Origin: Poriferisodalis sp965237655
Lineage (GTDB): Bacteria > Actinomycetota > Acidimicrobiia > Acidimicrobiales > Poriferisodalaceae
DNA: 64,000 nucleotides
Direction: 5' to 3'
NCBI RefSeq assembly: GCF_965237655.1
Contig: NZ_CBDEGB010000001.1
Span: 806,001 to 870,000 of the forward strand
Positions 43,637 through 53,061 of the stretch are shown here, in pieces; the stretch's first letter is position 1, and the number at the start of each line of letters is the position of its first letter. Both the position numbers and the translations under genes were made by a program. The notes under the pieces are model-generated. The model was not told the origin of the DNA and ran no database searches. It saw only the letters and a list, made by a program, of their open reading frames with translations.

Positions 43637-43714
43637 GCGTCAGCGAGAACACAACCAGACTTGGATCATTTATCAACCAACTCTCCGCGGCGAAATCAGA
43701 CGCAACGCTGAGCG

Positions 43715-44008
43715 ATGCCAGGAAATGGGAGATATCCAGCCGAGCTGCGTGAGCGGGCGGTGAGGATGGTGCTCGACAATGAGCGCCTGTATGGGTCTCG
43801 GTGGGAGGCGATCTGCTCGGTCGCGGACAAGCTGGGCCCGACCGCGGAGACGGTGCGGCTGTGGGTTCGCCGCGCGGAGATCGACGGCGGCGCCCGCCCG
43901 GGCGTGACCTCGGCTGAGCGCGTTCGGATCAAAGAGCTCGAGCGCGAGAACCGTGAGCTGCGCCGAGCGAACGAGATCCTCAAGGCGGCGTCGGCTTTCT
44001 TCGGGTAA
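43715..44008 (+). CDS. IS3-type OrfA of element B
   Basis: 97 residues. YPAELRERAVRMVLDNERL, then VADKLGPTAETVRLWVRRAE and ELERENRELRRANEILKAA are the helix-turn-helix and zipper of OrfA. Its TAA stop (44006-44008) is in the same frame as OrfB, so the two are separated by a stop rather than by a frameshift; the usual programmed -1 arrangement is altered or mutated. Confidence 0.8.
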   Translation: MPGNGRYPAELRERAVRMVLDNERLYGSRWEAICSVADKLGPTAETVRLWVRRAEIDGGARPGVTSAERVRIKELERENRELRRANEILKAASAFFG

Positions 44009-44035
44009 GGGGCTCGACCGCCAGTCCCAGAGATA

Positions 44036-44734
44036 GTGGCGTTCATCGACGCTCACCGTGACCGGTTCGGGGTCGAGCCGATCTGCGCTGTGCTCGCCGA
44101 GCACGGCGTCGGGATTGCCCCGTCCGCCTATTACGCAGCCAAGACCCGGCGGCCCTCGGCAAGGGCCGTGCGCGACGCCCAGCTGTGCGCGGTGATCGCT
44201 CGGGTGCATCGGGAGGACTACGACGCCTACGGGGCGGCCAAGGTGTGGGACCACCTCAACACTGTTGAGGGCGTCGCGGTGGCTCGCTGCACCGTGGAGC
44301 GCCTCATGCGCCGCATGGGCCTTCAAGGAGTGCGCCGAGGCCGCCAGGCGGTGCGCACCACCACCCCCGACCCCGACGCCTGCCGGCCCGCCGACCTCGT
44401 CGAGCGGGACTTCACCGCGCCGGCCCCGAACCGGCTGTGGCTCGCGGACCTCACCTATGTGCGCACCCGCAGCGGCTGGGCGTACATGGCGTTCGTGATC
44501 GACGCCTACTCGCGCATGGTGATCGGCTGGGCGGCATCACGCTCGCTGCGCACCGACCTCGCCCTCGACGCCCTCGACATGGCCGTCTCGGGCCGGCGGC
44601 GCACAGGCGCAGACCTCGCCGAGGTCACCCATCACAGCGACACGGGATCGCAATACCTGTCCATCCGGTGCTCCCAGCGGCTCGCCGACAACGACATCGT
44701 GGCGTCGGTCGGCAGCCGAGGCGACAGCTATGAC
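44036..44734 (+). pseudogene. IS3-type OrfB of element B, truncated
   Basis: From GTG 44036 the frame holds the OrfB N-terminus and most of the integrase core: WLADLTYVRTRSGWAYMAFV (first Asp) and VTHHSDTGSQYLSI (second Asp). At GDSYD (ending 44734) the sequence jumps to unrelated codons; the expected continuation with the catalytic Glu is missing. The break coincides with the left end of the IS110-type element. Confidence 0.8.
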
Positions 44735-44960
44735 TGTGAGCATGATGGTGTTCGCTGTCCGGCTGGTGTTTGACCCTTGCTTACGACTGGCCGGTGTGCC
44801 TTGGCGTTGATCTGTCGGCGCCAGTCGGGCAGCGATCAACGCAGTGCCGGCTGGCCGGGAGGGTCGTGACCGAATGGGGGCCTGCTCTTTTGGACCGACC
44901 CGTCACAGTCCTGTCCTTCCCGCCCGACCAGCTGGCATCCACAGTCCCAGGAGGACAGCA
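44735..44960 (+). ncRNA. Possible IS110 leader carrying a bridge RNA
   Basis: The 226 bases between the element boundary and the IS110 transposase ATG (44961) have no coding potential. IS110-group elements place their bridge RNA, which pairs with target and donor DNA, in this 5' non-coding segment. Several GC-rich inverted words are present (for example CCGGCTGG near 44850 and CCAGCTGG near 44930). I did not fold the RNA, so this is inferred from position. Confidence 0.35.
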
Positions 44961-45913
44961 ATGACCAGTATCGCGCCAGGGCCGAAGCGGGTGAGAATCG
45001 TCGTCGGCGTTGACACGCACAAGCACATGCATGCCGCGGTCGCCGTCGACGAGCTGGGCAGCCGCCTCGGCGAATGCCATGTGCGGGCGAACCGGGAGGG
45101 CTACGCGCAGCTTGAGGCATGGGCCGTGTCGCTGGGGCGGCCGATGGCGTTCGGGGTCGAGGGCACCGCCAGCTACGGCGTCGGTCTGGCCAGCTGGCTG
45201 CGCCGCAACGGCTACCGGCTGGTTGAGGTGAATCGGGGCGATCGCCGTTCCCGCAGGATGAACGGCAAGACCGAAACCCTGGACGCCGAAGCCGCCGCGC
45301 GCTCAGTGCTGTCGGGCGAGTCCACCGCCGTGCCGAAGTCCGCGGACGGCACCGCGGAGATGATCCGCCAGATCAAGATCGCCCGCGACACCGCCCGCAA
45401 GGGCCGCACATCGGCGATCGTCACTCTCAAGGCGGTGATCGTGACCGTCCCCGCCGAGCTGCGCGAGCAGCTCGAGGGCATGGCGGACAAGGCGCTCATC
45501 GGCCGCTGTTCCGGCTTGCGGCCTGGCCCCATGGACACGCCGACCGCGTCGGCCAAGCACACCCTGCGATCGCTGGCCAAGCGCTGGATCGCCCTCAACG
45601 CCGAGATCGGCGATCACGACCGGATACTCGACGAACTCACCCGCGCCCACTCCCCGAACCTGCGAGACGGGTTCGGGATCGGCGCTGACACCGCAGCCGA
45701 GATGCTCATCGTCTTCGGCGACAACCCCGACCGGATCCGCTCCGAAGCAGCCTTCGCCAAACTCTGCGGCGCCTGCCCGATCCCCGCCTCATCGGGCGTC
45801 ACCAACCGGCACCGGCTCTCCCGCGGCGGGCACCGACACGCCAACGCAGCGCTCTACCGCGCCGTCATCGTGCGCATGCGCTTCCACCAGCCCACCATCG
45901 ACTACACCCGCCG
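44961..45913 (+). pseudogene. IS110-family transposase, 3'-truncated
   Basis: From ATG 44961 the N-terminal RuvC-like domain is clear (RIVVGVDTHKHMHAAVAVDE, core VVGVDTHKHMHAAVAVD; VEGTASYGVGLASWLRR; VNRGDRRSRRMNGKTETLDA). The C-terminal transposase_20 region follows (FGIGADTAAEMLIVFGDNP, AFAKLCGACPIPASSG, RGGHRHANAALY). At IDYTRR the frame enters the neighbouring element at 45914 and runs on to 46046 with foreign residues. About the last 40 residues are lost. Confidence 0.8.
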
Positions 45914-45922
45914 TGTCCCGTG

Positions 45923-46859
45923 TCAAGTTTGTTGCTCAGTCTCGGGTGCGTCTTGTTTGAGGGTCGGGGCTTGGGGGTGTGCGTCGAGGGGGCGTGCCCA
46001 GTCGAGGTTCTCGTGGGGCCTGACGCGGTTGTATTCGTCGATGTAGTCGGTGGCGTGGGCGGCGAGGTTGATGCGGTCTGCGATGTCGTGGCGGCAGGGC
46101 CGCTCGTATTTGAGGGCTTCGAACCAGCGCTCGATCACGCCGTTGGTGTGCGGCGAGCGATGCCGGGTGCGCACGTGCGCGAAGTGCGGCCTGGCGGCGA
46201 ACCAGCGGGCCGCGGCTGCTGATTTGGTGGCGGGGCCGTTGTCGGTCACGATCACGACCGGGGCGGTCTCGCCGGTGTCGGGGTCGGTGCAGTCCTCGAT
46301 GAGAGCGTGCCCGAGCAGCTCGCCGGCTCGGGCCCCGGAGGCATCGAACGCTGCGCACAGGTCCCCGGCGGTCCCGGTGGCGCTCACCGGGCACGCCAGC
46401 CACTTTGGCGGCATAGTCGACCACGCCGCCGAGCTGGCGGGTGCCCTGCGCTGCGGTCTCGAACTCAGAGACCTCGGCCTGCCATACCCGGTTCGGTCTC
46501 GACGGGGCGTCGGCGAAGACCGCTCTGCGGGCCCTGGCGAGCTGGCGCCGCTCGGCCTGGCAGCGGATCGGCTCGCCCAGGCCCCGGCGGGCCATCGCCC
46601 GCCTGACCGACAACTGGGACCCGAAGTCGTGGCCGTCGTAGCGGCCCATCGCCCAGATCTTGCGATGCCCCCACCCCGGCCACTCCCCAGCCAGCTCGGC
46701 AACTGCCGGTTCTATCCGATCCACCACCGGCGCAGGCCACGGCCCTTTCGGCGGGCCACCGGCGCGGCGGGTGGCCAACCGGTACTGGCAGGTCCGTCGG
46801 GGCACGCCGACCACAGCCGCGAACCTCGTGATGGGCATGCCCGCGTCGGTGCGGATCAT
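45923..46859 (-). pseudogene. Transposase OrfB of element D, frameshifted
   Basis: The N-terminal part (RTDAGMPITRFAAVVGVPRR, WQAEVSEFETAAQG) reads in one frame up to VVDYAAKVAG. The remainder (CPVSATGTAGD, VVIVTDNGPATK, HTNGVIERWFEALKYE) reads in another. Comparison with the usual AAKVALACPVSAT suggests loss of two bases near 46405. The Asp of DNGPA and Glu of VIERWF remain, but no full-length protein can be made. Confidence 0.75.
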
Positions 46860-47170
46860 CTCGAGGTCCCCAACGGGGGGAGATACTCCCCCCCCTTGCG
46901 CCACACCCGCAGCTCCACATGGGCTTCGCCCAGTGCCGCTTTCAGCTCCTCGTTCTCCGCTTCGAGCTCGACCTCACGAGACGACCGGCGCCTACGGCCC
47001 CCAGCCAGGCCCTCCCGACCCGACTCCACCAGCAAACGCTTCCAGTTGTGCACCGACTGCTCACCGGCCCCAGCCTTGCGGCCAGCCCCAGCAGCGCTCT
47101 GCTCACCCCCCAGCACACTCAGCACCACTCGGAGCTTCTGCTCCGCGGACCTATTCGACGGTCTCGGCAC
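46856..47170 (-). CDS. Transposase OrfA of element D
   Basis: About 104 residues from GTG 47170. RSAEQKLRVVLSVLGGEQSA begins the helix-turn-helix (AGRKAGAGEQSVHNWKRLLV), followed by a coiled-coil (EVELEAENEELKAALGEAH). Intact, but its OrfB partner is broken. Confidence 0.7.
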   Translation of the reverse strand: MPRPSNRSAEQKLRVVLSVLGGEQSAAGAGRKAGAGEQSVHNWKRLLVESGREGLAGGRRRRSSREVELEAENEELKAALGEAHVELRVWRKGGEYLPPLGTSR

Positions 47171-47231
47171 CTGTCTCTCCTTGCACGGGCAAAAAACCCG
47201 AACCTGAGCAACAAACGATGACACGGGACAA

Positions 47232-48353
47232 TTCGAAGATGGACCGGCGCGCGGTGGCTCGGTCGGGGTATCGGTGCCGGTGGACGAGCTCGCGTTTGAG
47301 GGTGGAGAAGAACGATTCGGCGACGGCGTTGTCCGCTGATGACCCGACGCGGCCCACTGATTGGCTCATGCCCCAGGACGTGACGGTCTTGGTGAACTTC
47401 CCAGCGAGGTATTGGCTGCCCCTGTCGGAGTGGAAGATGATCCCCGCGGTGCGGCCCCCGCGCGACGCGCCGGCCATGTCGAGGGCGTCCTGGGCCAAGC
47501 GGGTGTCGATGCGGTCGCTCATCTGATAGCCCAAGAGCCGGCGGCTGCCCAGGTCGAGCACGACCGCGAGGGCACGGCCAGCCCTGGTCGGTGCGCACAT
47601 AGGTGATGTCCGCGATCCACGCCCGATCCGGGGTGCCCGGCACGAAGCGGCGACCCACAAGGTCGGGCAGCTTGGGCGCGGACCGCGACGGCGTCGTGGT
47701 GCGCTTGGGCCGCCGAGGGCGTATTCCCGCTATCTGGTGTGCTCTCATCAGCCGCTCCACACGCTTGGAGTTCACCAGGCAGCCTTCGGCGCGCAGCTCT
47801 GCTGTCACACGCGGCGCCCCATACGCGCCGCCCGAGCCGGCATGGATCTCTCGGATCCGCCCCACGAGGGCCGCCTCGGCGCGCTCGCGCACCGTCGGCC
47901 CCGCAGCGTGCTTGGCTCTCCAGCCATAGAACGCCTGACGCGACACACGGGCTGCTTGGCAGCACAACCTGGTCGGGAAGCCCTCGGCCTTTCGGGCAGC
48001 CACCCACCCATAGCGGGTCACTGTCCCAACTCCTTCACCCAAAAGGCCGTCGCCCCTTTGAGCAGTTCACGCTCCTGACGCAGCCGGGCATTCTCCCAAC
48101 GCAGCTCGGCCAACTCGGAACGCTCCGCTGTCGTGGTCCCGTCGCGCTCGCCCCGATCGACCCGCGCCTGGCGCACCCAGTTGCCCAGGTTCGTCGCCCC
48201 GATCCCCAGCGAACGCGCCACCGACGCGATCGTGCGGCCCTCATCGAGCACCAACGCAACAGCGTCAGCCTTGAACTCCTTCGAGAACGATCACCGCGAC
48301 CGGCCCGCCGGCAACACCGGCCCAGCCCGCTGCTGTTCCTCCACCAATGACAT
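47232..48353 (-). pseudogene. IS3-type element E, decayed
   Basis: OrfA starts at ATG 48353 after TAGGAGG and carries KEFKADAVALVLDEGRTIAS, but an in-frame TGA (48293-48291) interrupts it. OrfB shows VAARKAEGFPTRLCCQAARV and AWIADITYVRTDQGW in one frame, then LGSRRLLGYQMSDRI, GIIFHSDRGSQYLAGKF and AVAESFFSTLKRELV in another, so there is a frameshift near 47585. The 3' end is cut at RRSIFE by element D. Non-functional. Confidence 0.75.
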
Positions 48354-48453
48354 GGCTACCTCCTAGTCGAGGTGACCGGCCAACGGGGGGAAGCACCCGC
48401 CGCCGCTAGCCGCGAACCCGCCATGGCGCGCTGTCTGGGCAGTCGCGGCGGCG

Positions 48454-50175
48454 ATGCTGGTAGCGGGGCACTTCGCCTTCGCGGCGCCCGCTGCATCGGC
48501 GCACTCCGTCGGTGAGTCAGGTGGTCCGGCCGTCGTGATCGCGAACGAGGCATCCCTCGCGGACACAGCCGCCGCGATCAGTCTCGCCGCATCCGATCCG
48601 AGAGCGACGGTCGTGCTCGCTGAGGGCGCGGATTCCCTGGGCGATCAGGCCGCCGCTTCGATAGCCCGGCGGCGCCCGGCTCGGGCCGTGCTGGTCGGGG
48701 GTGAGGCCGTGCTGTCGCGAGCACTGCAGCGGGAGATAGCCGGACTGGCGCCCGGAGCTGTGATCGAGCGCATTGCGGGCAGCAGCCGCATCGTCACCGC
48801 TGCGCTGGTAGAGCGGCAAGGTCGTGACCGTGACGCGGCGCGTTCACTTGTGATCGTTCACGGCTGGACCGATCGAGACGTCGCGCTCGGCGCGGCCCTC
48901 GTCGCGTCGGGCGGCGCGGATGCCGTGCTCCTCACTGGAGCGGGACGGCTCAGCGACACTGTTGCCGAATCGATCGCCGATCATCCGCCGGGCCGCATCC
49001 TGCTCTTGGGCAGTGTCGCCGCGCCTCACAGCCCTGTCGGGCAGGCCCTTGACAGCCTCGGCGCCATGCCGATCGAGCGCTACGAGAACTCAGAACCTGG
49101 GGAGATCATCGCTTCGTCCAGTGGTGGGTCGCTGCCGTTGGAACTGCGTCATGGAGTGCTCGTCGATGCGGACAATCCGGGCGGTGTGATGTCTGGCGCC
49201 GTGGTCGCGGCCAACGATCCCGGGGCCGTGGTGCTGCTCGCGCGCCGAGACGTGCCCAGCACTGCCAGCTACAAGCTCCGCGACGGATGGTCGCCCGAGC
49301 GCATCACGGTCGTCGGCCAAGCGATCTCGACGATACCTGGGTTCGGGCTTCCGGGAAGCTCGGCGGCGACTGGCGAGAGCTCCACCGAGCAGGCCTTCGA
49401 GACGTTCTCGGTCGGCTCGAGCTTTGCGTGCGGGCTGCTGGCATCGAGCGAGATCGAGTGCTGGGGCTCCAACAGCGACGGCACAGCGACGCCGCCGAAC
49501 GGAAACTTCGCAGCGGTCTCGGCGGGATCTCACCATGCCTGCGCCGTTCGCACTGACGGCCGCTTGGCGTGCTGGGGCCGAGACACGTACCGTCGCGCGT
49601 CGCCGCCCGGCGGCAAGTTCTCAGCAGTCTCTCCCGGCTGGCAGCACAGTTGCGCCGTTCGCACTGACGGCCGCCTGACATGCTGGGGCAACAGTCGCAA
49701 CCGCGCAACGGCCGCGCCCGGCGGCATCTTCACCGCGCTGGATGCGGGCGGGGGCCACACCTGCGCCCTGCGCACCGACGGCCAAGTCAAGTGCTGGGGC
49801 GAGAACGCTGGAGGAGAGGCGAGTGCTCCCGGCGGTAAGTACAAAGCCGTCGCCATCGGGTCCTCGCACTCATGCGCGATCCGCACCGATGGTCGTCTGG
49901 TGTGCTGGGGTCAGAACGTCAAGGGCCAATCGAGGCCGCCGGCGGGCAGATTCACTGCACCCGCGCTGGGTCAGAACTTCGGGTGCGCCGTGCGAGACGA
50001 TGCTGCCGTTGAGTGCTGGGGAAACAACGACGACGGCGAATCGCAACCGCCTGAAGGCTCGTTCACCGATGTCTCGGCTGGCCGTCGGCACATGTGCGGA
50101 CATCGCCCTGACGGCACGGTGACCTGTTGGGGCTATCGCTCTCAGCCCAAGGTTGCCGCCTCGATACTCCCGTGA
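48454..50175 (+). CDS. Cell-wall-binding-repeat / RCC1-repeat surface protein, 5' end altered
   Basis: 573 residues from ATG 48454. A shortened signal sequence (LVAGHFAFAAPAASA) is followed by cell-wall-binding type-2-like repeats (residues 25-300; for example RAVLVGGEAVLSRALQREI, RILLLGSVAA, RITVVGQAIS). Then come seven to eight RCC1-like units of about 37 residues (HHACAVRTDGRLACWG, HSCAVRTDGRLTCWG, HTCALRTDGQVKCWG), each with paired Cys. This is a secreted beta-propeller bound to the wall. The frame upstream of the ATG continues hydrophobic (WRAVWAVAAA) without a start codon to a TGA at about 48372, so the original start was probably lost at the edge of element E. Confidence 0.8.
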   Translation: MLVAGHFAFAAPAASAHSVGESGGPAVVIANEASLADTAAAISLAASDPRATVVLAEGADSLGDQAAASIARRRPARAVLVGGEAVLSRALQREIAGLAPGAVIERIAGSSRIVTAALVERQGRDRDAARSLVIVHGWTDRDVALGAALVASGGADAVLLTGAGRLSDTVAESIADHPPGRILLLGSVAAPHSPVGQALDSLGAMPIERYENSEPGEIIASSSGGSLPLELRHGVLVDADNPGGVMSGAVVAANDPGAVVLLARRDVPSTASYKLRDGWSPERITVVGQAISTIPGFGLPGSSAATGESSTEQAFETFSVGSSFACGLLASSEIECWGSNSDGTATPPNGNFAAVSAGSHHACAVRTDGRLACWGRDTYRRASPPGGKFSAVSPGWQHSCAVRTDGRLTCWGNSRNRATAAPGGIFTALDAGGGHTCALRTDGQVKCWGENAGGEASAPGGKYKAVAIGSSHSCAIRTDGRLVCWGQNVKGQSRPPAGRFTAPALGQNFGCAVRDDAAVECWGNNDDGESQPPEGSFTDVSAGRRHMCGHRPDGTVTCWGYRSQPKVAASILP

Positions 50176-51188
50176 CTTCGGCGTTCCAATGCCGGGGACC
50201 TCGCGCCCGCGATGCACAAGGCCTCGGCGCGGCGGCATTGGCGCTGGTCGCCTGCATGGCTGCAACAGCAGTGGGAACGACGCCGGCAGCGGCCGCGCCG
50301 ACTATCGACGCATTGGCGTACGCCGATGCGAAGGAGGCGACCTGGCTGCCCGGCGATGCAGAGACGCTGCTCCCAGGCGAGACGCTGTCCGCCGGTGCCG
50401 CGATCAGTTCGCCCGACGGCGGCTACCGGCTGGTTCTCGAGCCGCACGGCGATCTCGTGCTCTACGACATGACTGCGTGGTCGGCCGCCGACGCCGTGGA
50501 AGTCTTCGGCGGCTTCAGGGGCGACACCGCTTTCATTGCCGGAGGCATTGCGCGGAGTGTGTGGAGCGCTGGTGCATCGACGGCAGCGCGGCCCGCCGAG
50601 TTGACGCTGACGATGCAGCGCGACGGCCATCTCGTGCTGCACGACGCTGATCCTGCTCGTGCCGGGCCGATCTGGCAGACGCGCACCTCGGAATGGGCGG
50701 GAGCGTCATTGAGCGTCGTCAACACAGGCGCCGTCGTCGTCGGTCTCGGGGACGAGCGGGTGATCTGGACAGCAGGCGTCTCCACGCCAGATGTGGGGCT
50801 GCAGGGGCGACGCCATGTTGTCTACGGGCGCAGCGCGCAGCGCGTGTGGCTGTTGGAAGCTGACGGCACGCTCCTTGACACCTATCCCGTCAGCGGCAAG
50901 GACTCGCTTCCCGGACCCGGCAGGTATGCAGTCTTCTCCAAGTCCTTGCGGTCACGCTCTCTCGACGGCAGCCTGACAATTGAGCACATGGTGCGATTCG
51001 CTCGCGGGCCAAACGGCGCGGCCATCGGTTTCCATTCCATCCCGAGAACGCTCTCGGACGCTCCCGCGCAGAGCATTCACGAATTGGGCGAGCCGCGTTC
51101 TGGGGGCTGTGTGCGCCAGCAGGACAGCAAAGCGCGCCAGCTCTTCGAGTGGGTCCCCGTCGGTACTCCGGTTGTCGTCATCGAATAG
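50172..51188 (+). CDS. Bulb-type-lectin / L,D-transpeptidase (YkuD-like) protein
   Basis: 338 residues from GTG 50172, overlapping the previous stop as GTGA. A signal peptide (LGAAALALVACMAATAVG, cut after AAAAP) leads to B-lectin repeats (YRLVLEPHGDLVLYD, LTLTMQRDGHLVLHD). The C-terminal 120 residues are a YkuD-type catalytic domain: GRYAVFSKS, IGFHSIP, and the active-site SGGCVRQQDSKARQLFEWV with its catalytic Cys. It probably crosslinks peptidoglycan or attaches proteins to it, with the lectin domain targeting the wall. Coupling to the RCC1 protein suggests joint function. Confidence 0.8.
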   Translation: MTSAFQCRGPRARDAQGLGAAALALVACMAATAVGTTPAAAAPTIDALAYADAKEATWLPGDAETLLPGETLSAGAAISSPDGGYRLVLEPHGDLVLYDMTAWSAADAVEVFGGFRGDTAFIAGGIARSVWSAGASTAARPAELTLTMQRDGHLVLHDADPARAGPIWQTRTSEWAGASLSVVNTGAVVVGLGDERVIWTAGVSTPDVGLQGRRHVVYGRSAQRVWLLEADGTLLDTYPVSGKDSLPGPGRYAVFSKSLRSRSLDGSLTIEHMVRFARGPNGAAIGFHSIPRTLSDAPAQSIHELGEPRSGGCVRQQDSKARQLFEWVPVGTPVVVIE

Positions 51189-51407
51189 CGTCATTGAGCG
51201 CGAATCCCGACGGCCTGTTGAGCCCCTTGACGGGCGCTGGGCGCCCCAATCGACAACCTCCAGCGGCCGCAAGCGGCTCAAGAGCCGACCGCGGACCCTG
51301 CGAGCGCCACGCGCCGCCCCCGTCCGATCAGCCGCATTGCGTGCCGGCGGTTGGAGCTGCCAGCAGCGCTTCGGCGTTCTGCTCGACGGCAATGCCAACG
51401 GCGAGGG

Positions 51408-52865
51408 TCATTCCGGTGCTTGACAGCTGTCAGCCAACGAGGCGTTCGCCTCCTCCGCGCTGCCCAGGAGAGCCTGAGCCACTGCGGCGCGCACCTTGGC
51501 GATCGGCGCGCTCCCGCGGGGAAACTCAGGGGGAATGAAGTTGACAGTGACGATCGTTGACGTGTCGACAGAGCGGCTAAGCGCGAGCAGCTCATCGAGG
51601 CGGTCGAGCGGAATGTCGGTTTGCACATGCCCGGAGACGATGTCGGTGAGCGAGGGGTATCTCAGGAGTATCTCCAACGGCGAATTCTGGTCGATCAAGG
51701 CTTCGACCACGCATCGCTGCCGGGTCATGCGGTGATAGTCCGAGCTGCCTCTGCGGGACCTCACGTAGCCGAGCGCGGTCAGGCCGTCGAAGTGGTGCTC
51801 GCCAGGCTCGACAACGATGTCGATGAGCGGCCCTCCCTCAGATATGGGCCTGATGCGATCGTTGATCGACTCGGTTACGTGGATGTCAATGCCGCCGAAC
51901 AAGTCGATTGCCCTGACAAGCCCCTGCATGTCGATGAGCACGTAGTACTGGATCGGCAAGCCGGTCAGCTGCGCAAGCGCAGACTTGATCGCATGGCCAG
52001 ACGGATCCTCGACATCGGGAAACACCTCAGGAGACCTCTGTCCTAGGCCGTAGATCGCATTCGCTATTTCCGGATAGCCGTCAGGCCAGAGTAGTGCGGC
52101 AGGTGTTCCGTCGGGGAAGGTTAGGTGCCGCCAGTTGCGCGGGACATTGAATGCGGCCGCCCCGCCAGTGTCCACATCGATGGAAACAACGATGATGGTG
52201 TCGGTTCGCACACCCACGCGGTCAAATCCGCCATCGCCACCAAGCAAGGCGATGGTAAGGCGCTCGGCGCCGTCCCAGGTTCGCGGCAGCGCGGTGTCCG
52301 TCGGCGCCGCAATCACCAGCGGTGATGGATCCGGAGCTTGCGGCGTTTCGGGAACGACGGCTGCTGCCGGAGGAACCGTCACGACCGCAGCCGGACTCGG
52401 TGTGGCCGCCGGGGTTTCGGCCGCAGCGAAGACTCGTGACAGCAGGTGCAGCTGTGCCGCGGCGTAGCGTACGACCAACAGGTGCGGCACCAAGACAATC
52501 GCGAACAGCACGACAACTCTGGCCACCGACCAGACTCGGCGGGCGCCTTGGTCCTTCAACAGTCGCATCCGCGAGACGGTCATGTAGACGTCGACGGCAA
52601 CCGCGATGCGGACAATGAGCAGCACCACGGCACCGGCGATGACAAGCCGGAGCCGAAATGGACTCACGCCCCAGATCAGCAGGGTCGTCGCGCTGCGCGT
52701 GGACACATACGCCAGCACAGCCGCCATTGCCCCGACCGAGGTGATGATGAGCGCATACGCGCGGCGGTTGTTGTATCCGAAATGACCGAATCCGGGCAGG
52801 ATCGCCGAGAGCGTCGCTGCTGTCAGCGGATGACGACCTCGGAACTCTCTCCGCGGGTTGACCAC
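51408..52865 (-). CDS. LytR-CpsA-Psr (LCP) family protein
   Basis: 485 residues. Four N-terminal hydrophobic segments (for example YALIITSVGAMAAVLAYVS, LVIAGAVVLLIVRIAVAV, VARVVVLFAIVLVPHLLVV) precede an Ala/Pro linker. The LCP domain begins near TIALLGGDGGFDRVGVRTDT and includes VSIDVDTG, NVPRNW, LTALGYVRSRRG and DYHRMTRQRCVVEAL, with the Arg and Asp residues that bind the polyprenyl diphosphate. The family transfers wall glycopolymers to peptidoglycan outside the membrane. Several membrane segments instead of one is unusual. Confidence 0.85.
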   Translation of the reverse strand: MVNPRREFRGRHPLTAATLSAILPGFGHFGYNNRRAYALIITSVGAMAAVLAYVSTRSATTLLIWGVSPFRLRLVIAGAVVLLIVRIAVAVDVYMTVSRMRLLKDQGARRVWSVARVVVLFAIVLVPHLLVVRYAAAQLHLLSRVFAAAETPAATPSPAAVVTVPPAAAVVPETPQAPDPSPLVIAAPTDTALPRTWDGAERLTIALLGGDGGFDRVGVRTDTIIVVSIDVDTGGAAAFNVPRNWRHLTFPDGTPAALLWPDGYPEIANAIYGLGQRSPEVFPDVEDPSGHAIKSALAQLTGLPIQYYVLIDMQGLVRAIDLFGGIDIHVTESINDRIRPISEGGPLIDIVVEPGEHHFDGLTALGYVRSRRGSSDYHRMTRQRCVVEALIDQNSPLEILLRYPSLTDIVSGHVQTDIPLDRLDELLALSRSVDTSTIVTVNFIPPEFPRGSAPIAKVRAAVAQALLGSAEEANASLADSCQAPE

Positions 52866-53061
52866 AGGACCTCACCGATGAAGGCAGAAGTCCGACGACT
52901 CCTCTCGCAGCGACCATACCGGTCTCGGCCCGGTGCACCGGGCAAAGGAGTCACACGCCAGCCTGTCCCCGCTTGCAGCAGTGTCGCCAGCAGCATCGAC
53001 GACGGAATTGCCGCAGCGGTGCATGCGATCGGCGTTCCGCCGTCCGCCGAACAACGATGAC

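Larger units (their letters stand above)
42231..43668 (-). mobile_element. IS3-family insertion sequence A, apparently complete
   Basis: 1438 bases. The left end TGAACCAAGTC (42231-42241) and the inverse of the right end GACTTGGATCA (43658-43668) match at 10 of 11 positions; GTGTTCTC is also matched inside both ends. OrfA and OrfB lie between, in overlapping frames. No target-site duplication is obvious. Confidence 0.8.
45914..47231 (-). mobile_element. IS3-like element D with inverted repeats
   Basis: 1318 bases bounded by inverted repeats. The left end starts TGTCCCGTGTCA at 45914, followed by GTTTGTTGCTCAG; the right end, read inward on the minus strand from 47231, gives the same TGTCCCGTGTCA and GTTTGTTGCTCAG. 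The flanks belong to two different elements (IS110 on the left, IS3 remnant E on the right), so there is no target duplication and the site was rearranged after insertion. Confidence 0.8.

Noticed and set aside
45909..46046. C-terminal end of the IS110 transposase
   Set aside because: These codons belong to element D read in the wrong frame; they do not match the IS110 family.
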